Shown here piece by piece: positions 37,101 to 49,100 of a stretch of 64,000 bases of DNA. The DNA lies in NCBI GenBank assembly GCA_008828725.1, contig MEHQ01004429.1, positions 411,374 through 475,373 on the forward strand, in the 5' to 3' direction. How positions within the stretch are numbered: the stretch's first letter is position 1; each line of letters opens with the position of its first letter. The notes below the pieces were generated by a model. That model was not told the DNA's origin, did not search any database, and saw nothing but the letters and a program-made list of their open reading frames with translations. This DNA is from Saccharina japonica (taxonomy: Eukaryota > Sar > Phaeophyceae > Laminariales > Laminariaceae). The translations under genes and the position numbers were made by a program.

Positions 37101-40100
37101 TATAGTAAGATACTCATGTTAGCGTATTTATTTTAGGACTACGTAGCGCTATTAATAGGAATGTTCGAAGTCATGTTTCGGGTGATAAATTGAGCTCCTC
37201 ATGTGAGGAGCCCAGAAAATAAGGCACCACCCCTATAAGGCGGGCATTGCTCAGTTGGTCAGAAGGCATAACCTACTGCTCCACCCAGTCAGCTCTGACT
37301 CAGTAGACTACTGGGTAGAGTATGTAGGTAGACTACTGGGTAGAGTATGTAGGTAGGCTATTGGGTAGAGCAGTAAGTTATCCCATCTAATCAATAGATT
37401 GTGCCTTCAATTTTATACCTAAACGACCCTTACGTTTCCGCCCACAGTGGTCATATGTTTCCATTAATATACATCTGTGGGGCGAACACCCATCTTGTAC
37501 TGGTGTGCGTAACGTTCGCAGACCTAGAGCGAGAGCGAGCTACGAAGAGTATCACAATCTAGATAATCGGACAGATCACGACATAGTTGATCATCGGGAA
37601 GATCAAGATCTAGATCCTGAGGCAGATCACGATCTAAATCATCGGACCAATCACGATCTAGATCATGGAACAGATCACGATCTAGATCATCGGACAGATC
37701 ACGACCTACACTAGATCATCGGACAGATCACCATCTAGATCAACGGAAAAAACACGATCTAGATCATCGAACAGATCACGATCTAGATCATCAGAACAAT
37801 CACGATCTAGATCGTGATCTGTAGAACATCTAGATCCTAACCTGCCATTACGAAACGTTGTGCAAGATCTGTATATATAGTACAGATCCAGCCCAAGAAA
37901 ACAAGTGCTAGACCATGCAGATTACATGGCTTCCACCCGTTAACAGGAGCTACGTAAATAATGCCGATCGGACTCCATCTGCCCTTAGAGATCTAAATCA
38001 TTGAGCGGGGATCGATGACCTGCCGGATACATCTGTGGAACCTTTTATCTGCCCCAACTGCGTTTTACCTGAGGTTCGCTGAGCACTGCGCGTCCTAGGA
38101 CCGCAGTCTGGTGGTCTAACTCTTTCAGAAACGCCGATCTGTCCTCCAGAGTTGTCAGCTTGTCCGCGAAAACACGGCAACATTCGTGTCTCCACAGCTT
38201 CACCAGACACACCTCCGTCGGGATACTTTCTTTGGGGGCGCGAAGAAGTCCCTGTGGTAGCAGCATCAGCAGCAGCAGCAGAAAGGGCGGGTCGTGCGTA
38301 AGCGCAAGCATTATTGGCAGAGAAGGGTTTATCTAACACCTCGGACGGATCATGGTATATATCATCTACAGATAGATCATGATCTACTGTAGATCATCTG
38401 CAGATAGATCATGATCTAGATCATCCACAGATAGATCATGATCTAGATCATCTACAGATAGATCATGATCTACTAGATCATTTAGTTCCTCATCCCCTGG
38501 CGTTGTGAAAGGTTGTACGGGTCTCGCCCGGCAACATGAGCTAGATCATACCAGTACAAGATCGGGAATAGATCTTCCTTGAAATATCTAGATCATGGAC
38601 TGGGAATGATCTGTATGATCTGTATGATCAGTCCGAGGTGTGGAAGGGTTTGACGAAAGGAATGGTACATCGAATCTATATGTTTTACCAATCTGAACCC
38701 CTATATCAGCAACAGAGAAGGAGTTTCGCAAAAGGAGAGGTACCTCCAATAACGTTTTGTTTACCAATCAGAAGCCCCTATATCAATCAGCAACCCGAAA
38801 GGGCTGATCGCGGGTAGGCGCGTTAGCGGCAGAGAAGGGTTTCGCAAAAGGAAGCGTACATCGACTAATGTGTGCGTTCACCAATAAGAAACCTGCGGGC
38901 GCCTTTGCCCTTGTTCTCACTCTCGTCCAATCCTTCGATCGAAGTTTCCGCCTCAGATACCCTTAATAGCCCCCTTGTGACGTCTGCATTTTAGTTCTTC
39001 GTCCGGAACATGCCTTCCACTTACCTGAAAAACCCTGGAGAGTTCCCTCATATTGAAGGTATAGTGGAATTTGCTGGGCGAGGGGAGCATTTTGGCTCGC
39101 ATCCATCGCCACAGCGCGGTCGTCGCCGCTGGCAGGCGCTCGCTGAAGAGCAGGAAAGTTGGCCGTCTCTCCTGCGGCGGGAACCGGCCTTTCACCTGAA
39201 AATAACGCACACGCGCAAAAACGGGATATTATGCGTTGCCTGGTACATGTGATGCTTGTCTTCAATTTATGTCCGTATGTAGATTTTTTCTTGCTGAAAA
39301 TGGCCAGCAGCCAGTTACGTTATACTGTATATAGCGACGCTACTAATAGTCAAGGCACGCCACACCCTCGAAAGCTTCTGACGTCATCCGTAGATCCTGC
39401 TGGGTCGATTCAACAATATTTGTCTGCACCAGCGCATACGAGAGCCTTCACGACCACAACAAGAATCCATCCACGGAGTTATACAACATAGAGAGAGGCC
39501 CGAAATCAGAGGGGCCGGTGCAATGGACCCCCTCTAATAATCCTGCTACCGTAGAGGGGGGGATCATGTTTAAGTTCATATCATGTGTATCAGGCACTCA
39601 GAGTCTCTCGGGCGAGTGACTACACCCTATTTATTCACGGTCTTAAGATTTGTATGCCTTTTCGCTTGGCGGTATGCAACGCCATAGGGCCGAGTATTAG
39701 GCTGCGCTAGCTAAACCAAAGCCCTATTATGAGTGAGGTTCACAGCCAGTGGTCTGGTGGGGGTGGGAGGGGGTAGGGTAGACTAGGGTACGCGGTAGTG
39801 AAAATGGTCCGTGTATAGTGCCGACATGCGCCAGCCAACTGAATACCGGCACTATAGCGGCAACGGGTACTACTCCGCACACGGCCACAATGGCTAACCC
39901 TATACCAGGTATGGATCAAGCGATTTCACAGGCACAATAACGGACAGCCGGCACTACTCAACCGGCCCTACTGAGGAACCACTACTGTAGTGAAGCCCCC
40001 CCACCGTACGTAGCATCGTTCCTAAGTCCGGCTCACCATCCGCCCGTAGATTGAGTTTATGCTCTCCTCTGGCGGGACGATCATGTTGAAGATGAAGAAG

Positions 40101-43100
40101 TGGCGTTTCAGGCGGTTGGGGATGTCGTTTTTCCCAGCCCCTGGGTGATTCATCGCGCCCACATACTGCAAGTCTTCGATAACCTGCGGATACAACAAAA
40201 ATAGTAGTTACGGCGTCAATGAATCCCAGCGTCTCAAAACACTACCAGGTACAGTATAATAGGATTTTTACGTAAGTGGCATTTCGATCAACCAAACAAT
40301 ACCACGTTGCTGCTATCGAAGTGAACTTCTCAGCCGAAACATAGGAACCAAACGCCTACCTATAGTTATCTCTACAACGACAATCAACTACCAGGTATTC
40401 TCTTAACGAACGGTTCCCGATCTCTAATGATCTTCTCCTTTTACGTGAGCGAGACCAATGGTCGACAGTAATCCCACCCCATCCAGGGTGCATGCATTCG
40501 ACGATAAGGATGAGCTTGAATACGGCGAGGCCCCTTTCTTACTTGAGGAGCTCCGGCACGTATACTTCGTCCAAAAGCTGGCTTTTGATAACAAAATGAG
40601 AAGTGCAACCCAACCGACGAACTATCTCATGGCCTATCGTAGTAAAATCCAAAACGTTCCTCGGTTGAGGGGACCGGCAGGCAGAATTTTACAGGAATTT
40701 TATGGCAGAGATTTTCTAACTGCAACCTCAACCGTAACACGCGTCCTTGCAGTAAACAGCACTCTAAGTCTGTTTGGCGGGGTGGCCACCTGTCTCAGAC
40801 CCCAACCATGGTTTTGATGATCGATAGAGAGGACGTAAACATAAGAGGCAAAGCGTGAGCCGGTATTTTGCTTGTCGCAATCAACACACCCCGGGTGAAG
40901 GAGTCAAGCTTAGCACTACGGTAAAACAACGGCTTATGAGTACTTTCAACACAAAGAGCGTTTGCGAACAAGCCCGGCGAAAACGAATACATGAGCAGCG
41001 TCTGACTACCTGCCAAAAATAAAAATGCACGGCTGTTTGTTGTGCTTCCTTCGAAAAGGAGACAACTCCTCCAAGCTCCACAGGAAGGCACACACACCTT
41101 GAGGTCGCCGCGCTTGTCTTTGTCGAGGAAGCAGAATCCCCCTGTTTCCACCAGTTGACGAACTATTTCCAGGGTCGGTTGGTCGTCCCACTCGTTCACC
41201 TGCCGTATGATATATTCAATCAGATCGACAGGAAAGTTCCAGTTGATTTTGAGCTCTTACGTATCCCGATAGCACTCCTGTCGTGCATTCATACGTCGTG
41301 TGCTCACACGCGTCATGAAATATTTGAGTAGCTGCAATCGCCATCGTTTCGCACGATCTCGAACGAATTTTTTCCTCGCACTTACTATCTCTCAGAAGCT
41401 CACACCGTGTGTATATACGACCGTGACATAGCTCTGGCACACATCCAGTCGAAGTGAGCTCGGCGAAGCTTGGCCGCCCGTAACTTTGGGCGGGCATATA
41501 CATCGTCGTCGTCAAAACTTAGGCGGGAACTTTGCGTGAAACATCACCTCGGGCATGCTGAGGTCGTCCAGAAAAACCGTCATGCCGCACCCGGACGGAG
41601 GTCCGAAGTTCTTACCCCCCCTCTTGTCGAGCTCGCCTTCAATGGTCGCCTGCTCGTCAGCAGGCGGAACAGTTGGTGAGTCTTTCGGGCGCCGGGGTGG
41701 TGGCACGTTGTACGGTATTTACAGTCTGATCTCACCCGTTCAGCAGCGTTTTCTCTGGGCTTTATGTATCCTCCATCAAGGGGTCGTATTCAAGCCTGGT
41801 TACTGTGCTATCTAGCAACGTGAAGGGAGGGTGACCCTACAAATGAAATGGTTTTCGGCGGCGCCGTATCGTAGTAGTGTGAGATGCACCAACTACCAAC
41901 CGAGACCCACGGGCGGCACACGAAAAGGCACGTCCCGATACACAGCTGTATTGCGTTCATACCAAGCCCATATCGTACCACTCGCCCAAAAACACCCTGA
42001 AGCTCGAACAAAGCGTATAGGCACTACAACCCGCTGGATATGCATACACTTGAGAGGCTGAGCAAGGACGCGACTAGCTGCGAACGACACGCCGGCGCGT
42101 GTCTGTCGGGTGACCCAGGTTTTCCTTAAGGCATCCTGTTCCTCGGTTGTGGAAATTAGTTAAAGTTTAGAATTGATATGAATGCCGCTGGCAGAGTAAG
42201 CGCCTTTCATTCGCTCCCACTGTGCTTCTGGAAAAAAAACAATCTAACCCGAGAATGCTCTTTATGCGTCCCCGGACTTGGTTCCGAAATTACTGCAGTA
42301 CCCCCCCCCCCCTCCCTGCATAATATACGGGGAGCTCGCCTGGAACATTCCCGAGGTGGTTGCGGAGGAGAAGTTGATTATCTTCACCAGCATAGAGTCG
42401 TTCTTCAGGGTGTCGAAGTACATCAAAGCCGTGGTCGTCTTGGCAGTGCCGCTCCCACCGACCATGAGAACAGGATGCCGTTGTTTCTAGATTTTGCGAG
42501 GTACGTTCGACACGAGGACGGCGACCAGAGGGGTAAGGCGTTGAGGGGGTAAGACAAAAAACAAAGGTAGCATACGAGAAATTCACCTTGCTTCATGCCA
42601 CTCTGTCCCCAAATATAAAGAACGCTTAAATGAATTATTTATATACAACTTGGTATTATATTTAGGCACAGACTGTTTTTTTTTTACGAGCGTGCGCGCT
42701 GGAGACAGTGTTATGATAGCGGATAGCGTGCTCCTGAATATTATTAATAGTACGTGGCGAGGGGAGTGTTCCCGAAGACCAATGCATCATGGGTGAGATT
42801 CAACGAACCCACAGATATATATTTTGTCGATCGTATGTACAGGTATAGCATTACCCGCTAGCCTTCTCGCTGTAGTCACTTTACTCATTAGGCCAGTGTG
42901 GAGTGCTATATAATCAAAAAGGCTTACACTACAGTGTGAGAGGGAACATACACGGCGGCCGTGTTCGACAAAACCTTAACCATGCGCATGCATGGCACTG
43001 CCTGTGGGTGATGTATTAACCTTTACTCGTAAACACGACGGCGGTGGCAAACGAATGAGACCCTCTAACTACACACGAAAGCTAGGCTGGGCGATGCCTA

Positions 43101-46100
43101 GGTACGAAGCCTGTGACAATAGCAACAATGGGCAGCGTTGGATGGTTCGCTGGGGGCACCTATAAATCATATATATATATGTTTACATTATCAACATGAT
43201 GTCAATTCCACAATGCCCATGGTGCATGGAGCTACGCCTGGCCATGTTATAAACAGAAGACTACCGATGATACATACATGACATAAAGACCGCCTCAATG
43301 AATGCCGTGGTGGATGTTCAAACCATTTTCACAGACAGGTGGCCTGGTATACACAGCAATGCGTAACAGGAGTATTGCGAACTACAGTATTAGCAAGAAA
43401 CATACGCATCTGCGGCGGAGACAAATCAAAATCTCAAACAGAGTATGCTCCTCCACCGCACTACGCACCAACTCAAAAGGGCACATGATCCTTCACTGCG
43501 CAAAAACACCTTAGGAGGTAAAAACGCCAATAGCGTTATGGGAAAACCCCCTGAGACCCACCTGAAGGTGGTGTATCACAGCCAGGGCACGCGTTGAATC
43601 AACAGTAGGTACCAGAAGATTCTGAAAGTCCACCTCGGCCGGAACCTTGGGGTACTCCCACGCGGGGACAACCCAATCCTCCCATGCCATGGTGTCCAGG
43701 TTTACCGAAAAGTCGAAGATGGTTGACGCCCCTGCGATGCACAGGTTTGAAGCCTGTCGTTACTTTCAAAGCTTTGACACGAGGTGGCGGCGGCTTGTCC
43801 GCTCAAGGACAGCGACTTCAGCTGACGTAAATAACCTGTTGGTTATCTAGCATAGTCCACTGGCCTACTCAGTCACGCGACTGAGTAGGTCAGTGGACTA
43901 TGCTAGATAACCATAGTAACATAGTCACGCGACTATGCTATATAACCAACAGAACCAGATGCCCAGCGCTCGTTTTATTGTCCGCTTTCTAGAAACGGGG
44001 CGGGCGCCAATCTTTGCGCTACTATGACTACTGCTGTGCCCCCCCCCCGACAGTCATAGCGAGCGACATCAAGAAACTCGCTTGTAGGCAAGCACCGCAG
44101 AACGTCACCCTTAACACATGGCTGCACCTTCTTCCATATACTGTAGCACCCGGGGGTGATAGGATAACACCCCCCCTCCCCTCAGACGAACTTCCAATCC
44201 GGTTTTCTCGACAACGGGGATAGGCGCAGACTGCGCTAGAGGTGGCCCACGTTTTCCCTGAGACTCCTCACATGAGGAGCTCTATATATCAATAGTAAGC
44301 CACCAGCCTTTGGAGGAAACTAAACGTGCTACTGCTGCACCCAATGAACTACCCCATGGCCTCAGTATACAGGGGAAAATTCCGAGGATTTTGGGTTAAG
44401 GACCCTCCCCGCCCCCCGGTCATTCCGAAAGTGTTCCAGCCGAAAAGGGTTACCCTTTATCGTAGCACGCGTCGATAGTACAAACACCCATATAGTAATG
44501 CATCCATGAACAGATCTCGCCAAGATCTGTACAAAGCCACCACCATCCACGAACAGATCTCGCCGAGATTTGTACAAAGCCACCATTTTCGTTGTGGGTG
44601 CCCGTCTAAGCCACCTTTTTTCTTAAGGCATGTTTTGGAGGAAATCAGGAATGGAAATTCATCCTAGGGGGGGGTACGTTATCTTGATCACAGTATACGG
44701 TACGATCATGCACTACGTACAACCTCCAACTTTTCTTGCCAATGAGCATATTCCATGGGACGAGTGCTTCATTTAGTGGAGGTGTTACCATTTGTTTCCT
44801 GAGGTTGTGATAATCACCTGATTGAAGTATATGAGCTCAAATACCTCACCCAAAACAAAACAGATTTTGAAGGAAAACAAAAGTGCTACGGTACCCGATG
44901 TACATACAATCCCCATGGCCCAAGTATTCAACGAAAAATGTTTCCCAACAAAACAATAAAAAAATCCCACGATCTTGGGTTAAGGAGCCCCCCCCCCCCC
45001 CCCGTCTTCCGATTTTTTTTCAGCCAAAAATGGTTACAGTATTCTTTCTACCGTAAGCACGCGTGTTTCCAATGGCAAAAACGGTACAGATACTTCTACC
45101 GGTAAGCACGCGTTTCATGGGCCAGAAAAACGGTACAGAGTACCACTCACTGTGGTCAAGAGCTACACTGAAAGAGGGCGACAGTAAAACCCCAGCCCTA
45201 CGTCACTGTCGCCGGCCGCCCGGTAGCCCTCGGCGCGCCCACCGACCCTTGGCCCCCGTCCAAAGAGGAAGGATGTTGTCCGGGCACAGCTGCCGGAGGT
45301 AGTTGTCGAACCTGCCGTTCGCGGTAGAGGGCATTGCTTCAGGGAACAAGCGGGAAGTTCAGCCGCTCGTTCCGTCAAGCCTAATGGAGACCTGGTGGGG
45401 GGGGGGGGGGGTGTACTCATGTCGTGACACAGCCGTAGTCATATGACCATAGACCCTCGCATCCCTACAATGCGGCGGGACGGAGCACGTTGGGTTTTCA
45501 CCAACCAGGCAGACATTGCTTGCACCAAGCGCGAAGCGCCGTGAGGTATTGGGCGAGTCGCATGGAGGGTGAGCTGCATCCTGCTAAGAACCGCCTTGAG
45601 GCGGACTTGCATATGGACGGACAGCCTCCACTGAATTTATTTAATTTCTGGTGTGGCCACTTCCAGAGACAGCAATGGGTAATCACTACGTATCTGCCTC
45701 GTGGATGCCTTACCATATCACACTACAGTACGTGATACAATCATTCCCCTTGTGCGGAGATGAGGTTATCAACCCCGCACAAATGATCTCAGAGCAGCCG
45801 GGTCGCAAAAAACAAGAGGACCGGGCTACGCAGTAGGGCGTACAGCGGTCGAAGCGGCACACTAATAATTAATAAGGGGNGGGGGGGTGTACTCATTTGT
45901 CGGCCGTGTCATTGCTATAATCGCAGGGACTCATTCTGCACCCTCATTGACCAAGCACCCTCAGCATCGGAGCGGGGGGGGCTCTTATGGCATGCATGGC
46001 CGAGTCGAGGATCTCGAGACCCTTGCTACATAGGGAGCACGTCTGGGTTTTCACGCAACCAGGCAGACATTGGTTGCACCAAGCGCGAAGCGCCGTGACG

Positions 46101-49100
46101 TGTATGGGCGAGTCGCATGAGGGTGAGCTGCATCTGCTAGAGAACCGCCTGCTGAGGCGGACTTGCATATGGATCGACAGCCTCGCAATTATGTTATTGC
46201 TTTTCTGGTGTGGCCACTTCCAGAGGCAGAAATGGGTATGCAACTCGTACTCTGCCTCTCGGTTCCTTGACCAATACACACTACGTGATACGATCGATTC
46301 TCCCTTGTGCGGAGTTATAGGCTCCTACACCTCGCACAAATGATCTAACAGCAGGGGGGGGGGGGGTACTCATTGTTGCTTGCCTTGTCATTTGACCATT
46401 GACCACGCATCCCTTTCGAGGAGACAGGGAGCAGCGTGGGGGGGGGTGTACTCATGTGTGCACGGCCGTAGTCGTATGACCATAGACCCTCGCATCCCTA
46501 CAATGCCGGGACAGCAGCGCTGTGTTTTCAGCGGCAGCGGGGGGGGGGTTTATTTGGGCCAAATGATGCGAGTACACGGGCAATGGTGCATCCGTAAATC
46601 GGGCCGGAAAATATTACGAAAGGGGTGTACGTGCCTTAGGTCAGAGTCGAGTCATTAATTGGTAAAATTTGGTGCTGTCGCTGTTGTGTGTTGACTTCAC
46701 CAATGAACTCATCGCCGAAAACCCTCCAGCCCCATGACCAAGGACGCGCTTCGAGACAACTCAGGGGGAGTTGGATGAGAATATATCAAGGAATAATAAA
46801 ATAAAACCAAAACATTACACATAATATAACCGAAGCACATCGTACACCTCAGACAATGGAACATATAAAGATAGTACCCATCGAGTTGGGGGGCACGAGA
46901 AAGGGTATATATATACACATATACCTCGAACGATCGTCTGGTTCCAGCAGACCGCCAACCGCCCAAGATATGCCGAAGAGAAAGATGCGCTCCAATTCCT
47001 CTGTAGCATCGCCAGAGTCTTGGCTGAGATCTGCCGTATCGAGCATCCCGGAAATAAGCCGCATCGCGGCCTTCGGGAGCCACGAGAGTTGGGGCATCGG
47101 GCATGAACGGACGAAAATAGGACAGGTTTGGTTCCAAGTTAATGAAGGGGGGACATGTTTGGCGAACGCGAAGGTGGGGGGGCGGGGGCGGGAGGACAAT
47201 ATCGTGCTTTGGGCCACTTCAAAAACAGTTCTCGCTGAACAGGTTATTGGGAGAATAAATCAATCCGTTAAAAGTGGGAAATGATTGCCTTGCCTCCCCC
47301 TGCTATGTACCTGCGCAACGTCGTGTCGCAAGCCTCGAGATACGAAGTTAGTCCAGCCTTCAGCGAGCGGTCAACACCTACTGTAGATATTTTGTTTTGT
47401 ATTGTGGTTAACCTCCGGCAGACTGGTGCATTTAAAGCCTAAATCTCACCACACTTTCCACGTAAAAAATATGTCCCGAAATATAAGGGTCGTTTGTATA
47501 ATATACTAGAATAAAAACGATACTTATGTTCTGAGACAGAGTGGTATACAATACGCCGTCGTGTGTCAATTTAACGCCGTCGCTCCCGTTGCTTTTAGCA
47601 GAACAAGCTGCTGCTACCTCGGGGCGGGTGAGTATAGGTTGACGAGACCTGGCGCGGTGGAGATGGCCAAGCACTTCGACGGTCAACAAGCCCACACGAT
47701 TGGGTGGGTCGTAGCGACACCACTACTGATTTGTCGTCCTCACCTCTACCTGTCCCACTCGAGTGCACTTGATGACCGGATGGCACGTTCTCGCGATAAA
47801 GGCGAATAAATGCCCGGGTTCTTTCGGTCCTAAGCATTCGCCGACGTACTTCCTGGGGGCGGTGTCGACGAACACGTTCGGGGCAGCGATGAGGGGCTCG
47901 TCTGTATACGTAGCACTCCACCCTGCCGCGTGTGTCAATGACAAACGCGAGACGAATGCTTGCATGTTCACATATGCGCCTTCCCTGTGTTGTGCTACTA
48001 CTACTACTGCTACAGTATGGGCCCACCGACAAGAAACATCTCTGAGCAAACCTTAGAATCTTACAGCATATCAATCTGGTGCTAGAAGAAGTCATATATT
48101 CGGATGATGTTGAACCTGAAAAAGCCCAGTAGCGCGTCGCCTCTGGCGGGGGGAAGCTTCTTGAGGCGGCTCTCGATAACAGGCTGCCAGTCAAGATCAC
48201 TGTCGGAGACATAGATAATGCCGGCTCGCGAAACCGTCGCAGGTGACGCATTCCGGAGGTCCTCGACCTGCAAAACCACAAGGAAAAAATGTGTACAGAG
48301 TTGCTGCGGAGCTGTGTCTGGCGAGAGCTGCCTCTTGTTCGATGTTTTGGACAATTTCCGGCGACTCTTGACGGACGGTTAAAGATTTGCGCTTCGCTTT
48401 GTTCGGCTGTGCTTAGCCCACTAGGTTTCCTGCCCTTGACGCATTGGGTGTGTTCAACGTTACTATTACGGGAGTACATAATAATCAGAACCAACCATGG
48501 TTCGTAGACATAGGGGGGTATATAGGGTTTCGGGATCCATCGTGGCTTGTGATTACTTTTGCCCATCCGTAATATTAAACCATCCACACAAAACGAATGA
48601 CAGGTGTAGAAGTATTTAGACATTTACGGGGCCCGCGTTCTACCTACACCGGAGACAAACTATCTGCTGCGACCAGACGGCACGTACTCAACCGTGTATG
48701 AACGACACCATTCAAAAGCAGAGACACTGCTACTATTTAAAACGGCAAAAACAACATTTTGGAAGCTCCGCACTCAGACCGCNNACGAGAAAGTTTATTA
48801 TTAGGAATCGGGAACCGATAGAAAAATAAAGTGTAGTTTGTTGTTGTAGAGAGAATTTGGCGTTATGGTTCATATTCTTGGCCGAGTAAGAAGTACGTAG
48901 CACACTTCAGCAGCAGCTGGCATTGTTTGGTTTATCGTGCTTGTGGAAATACCAAGTGGATACCGCACGGAACGGTGCTGGCAGACTGGTAAAACACGCG
49001 AACAGNCAGGGCTGTTGTTTACAACTAGACAGCGGTCGCTCGCTGGACCAGATAATTCGTGATTTCTATTTTACGCTCTGGACGGAAATTTAAGAAACGT

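Noticed and set aside
47636..47705. Possible extra exon between exons 11 and 12 ([19 protein letters not shown]), and its copy at 53373-53442.
   Set aside because: Its phases fit neither exon 12 nor any nearby donor, and the acceptor is poor; exons 11 and 12 join in phase without it.
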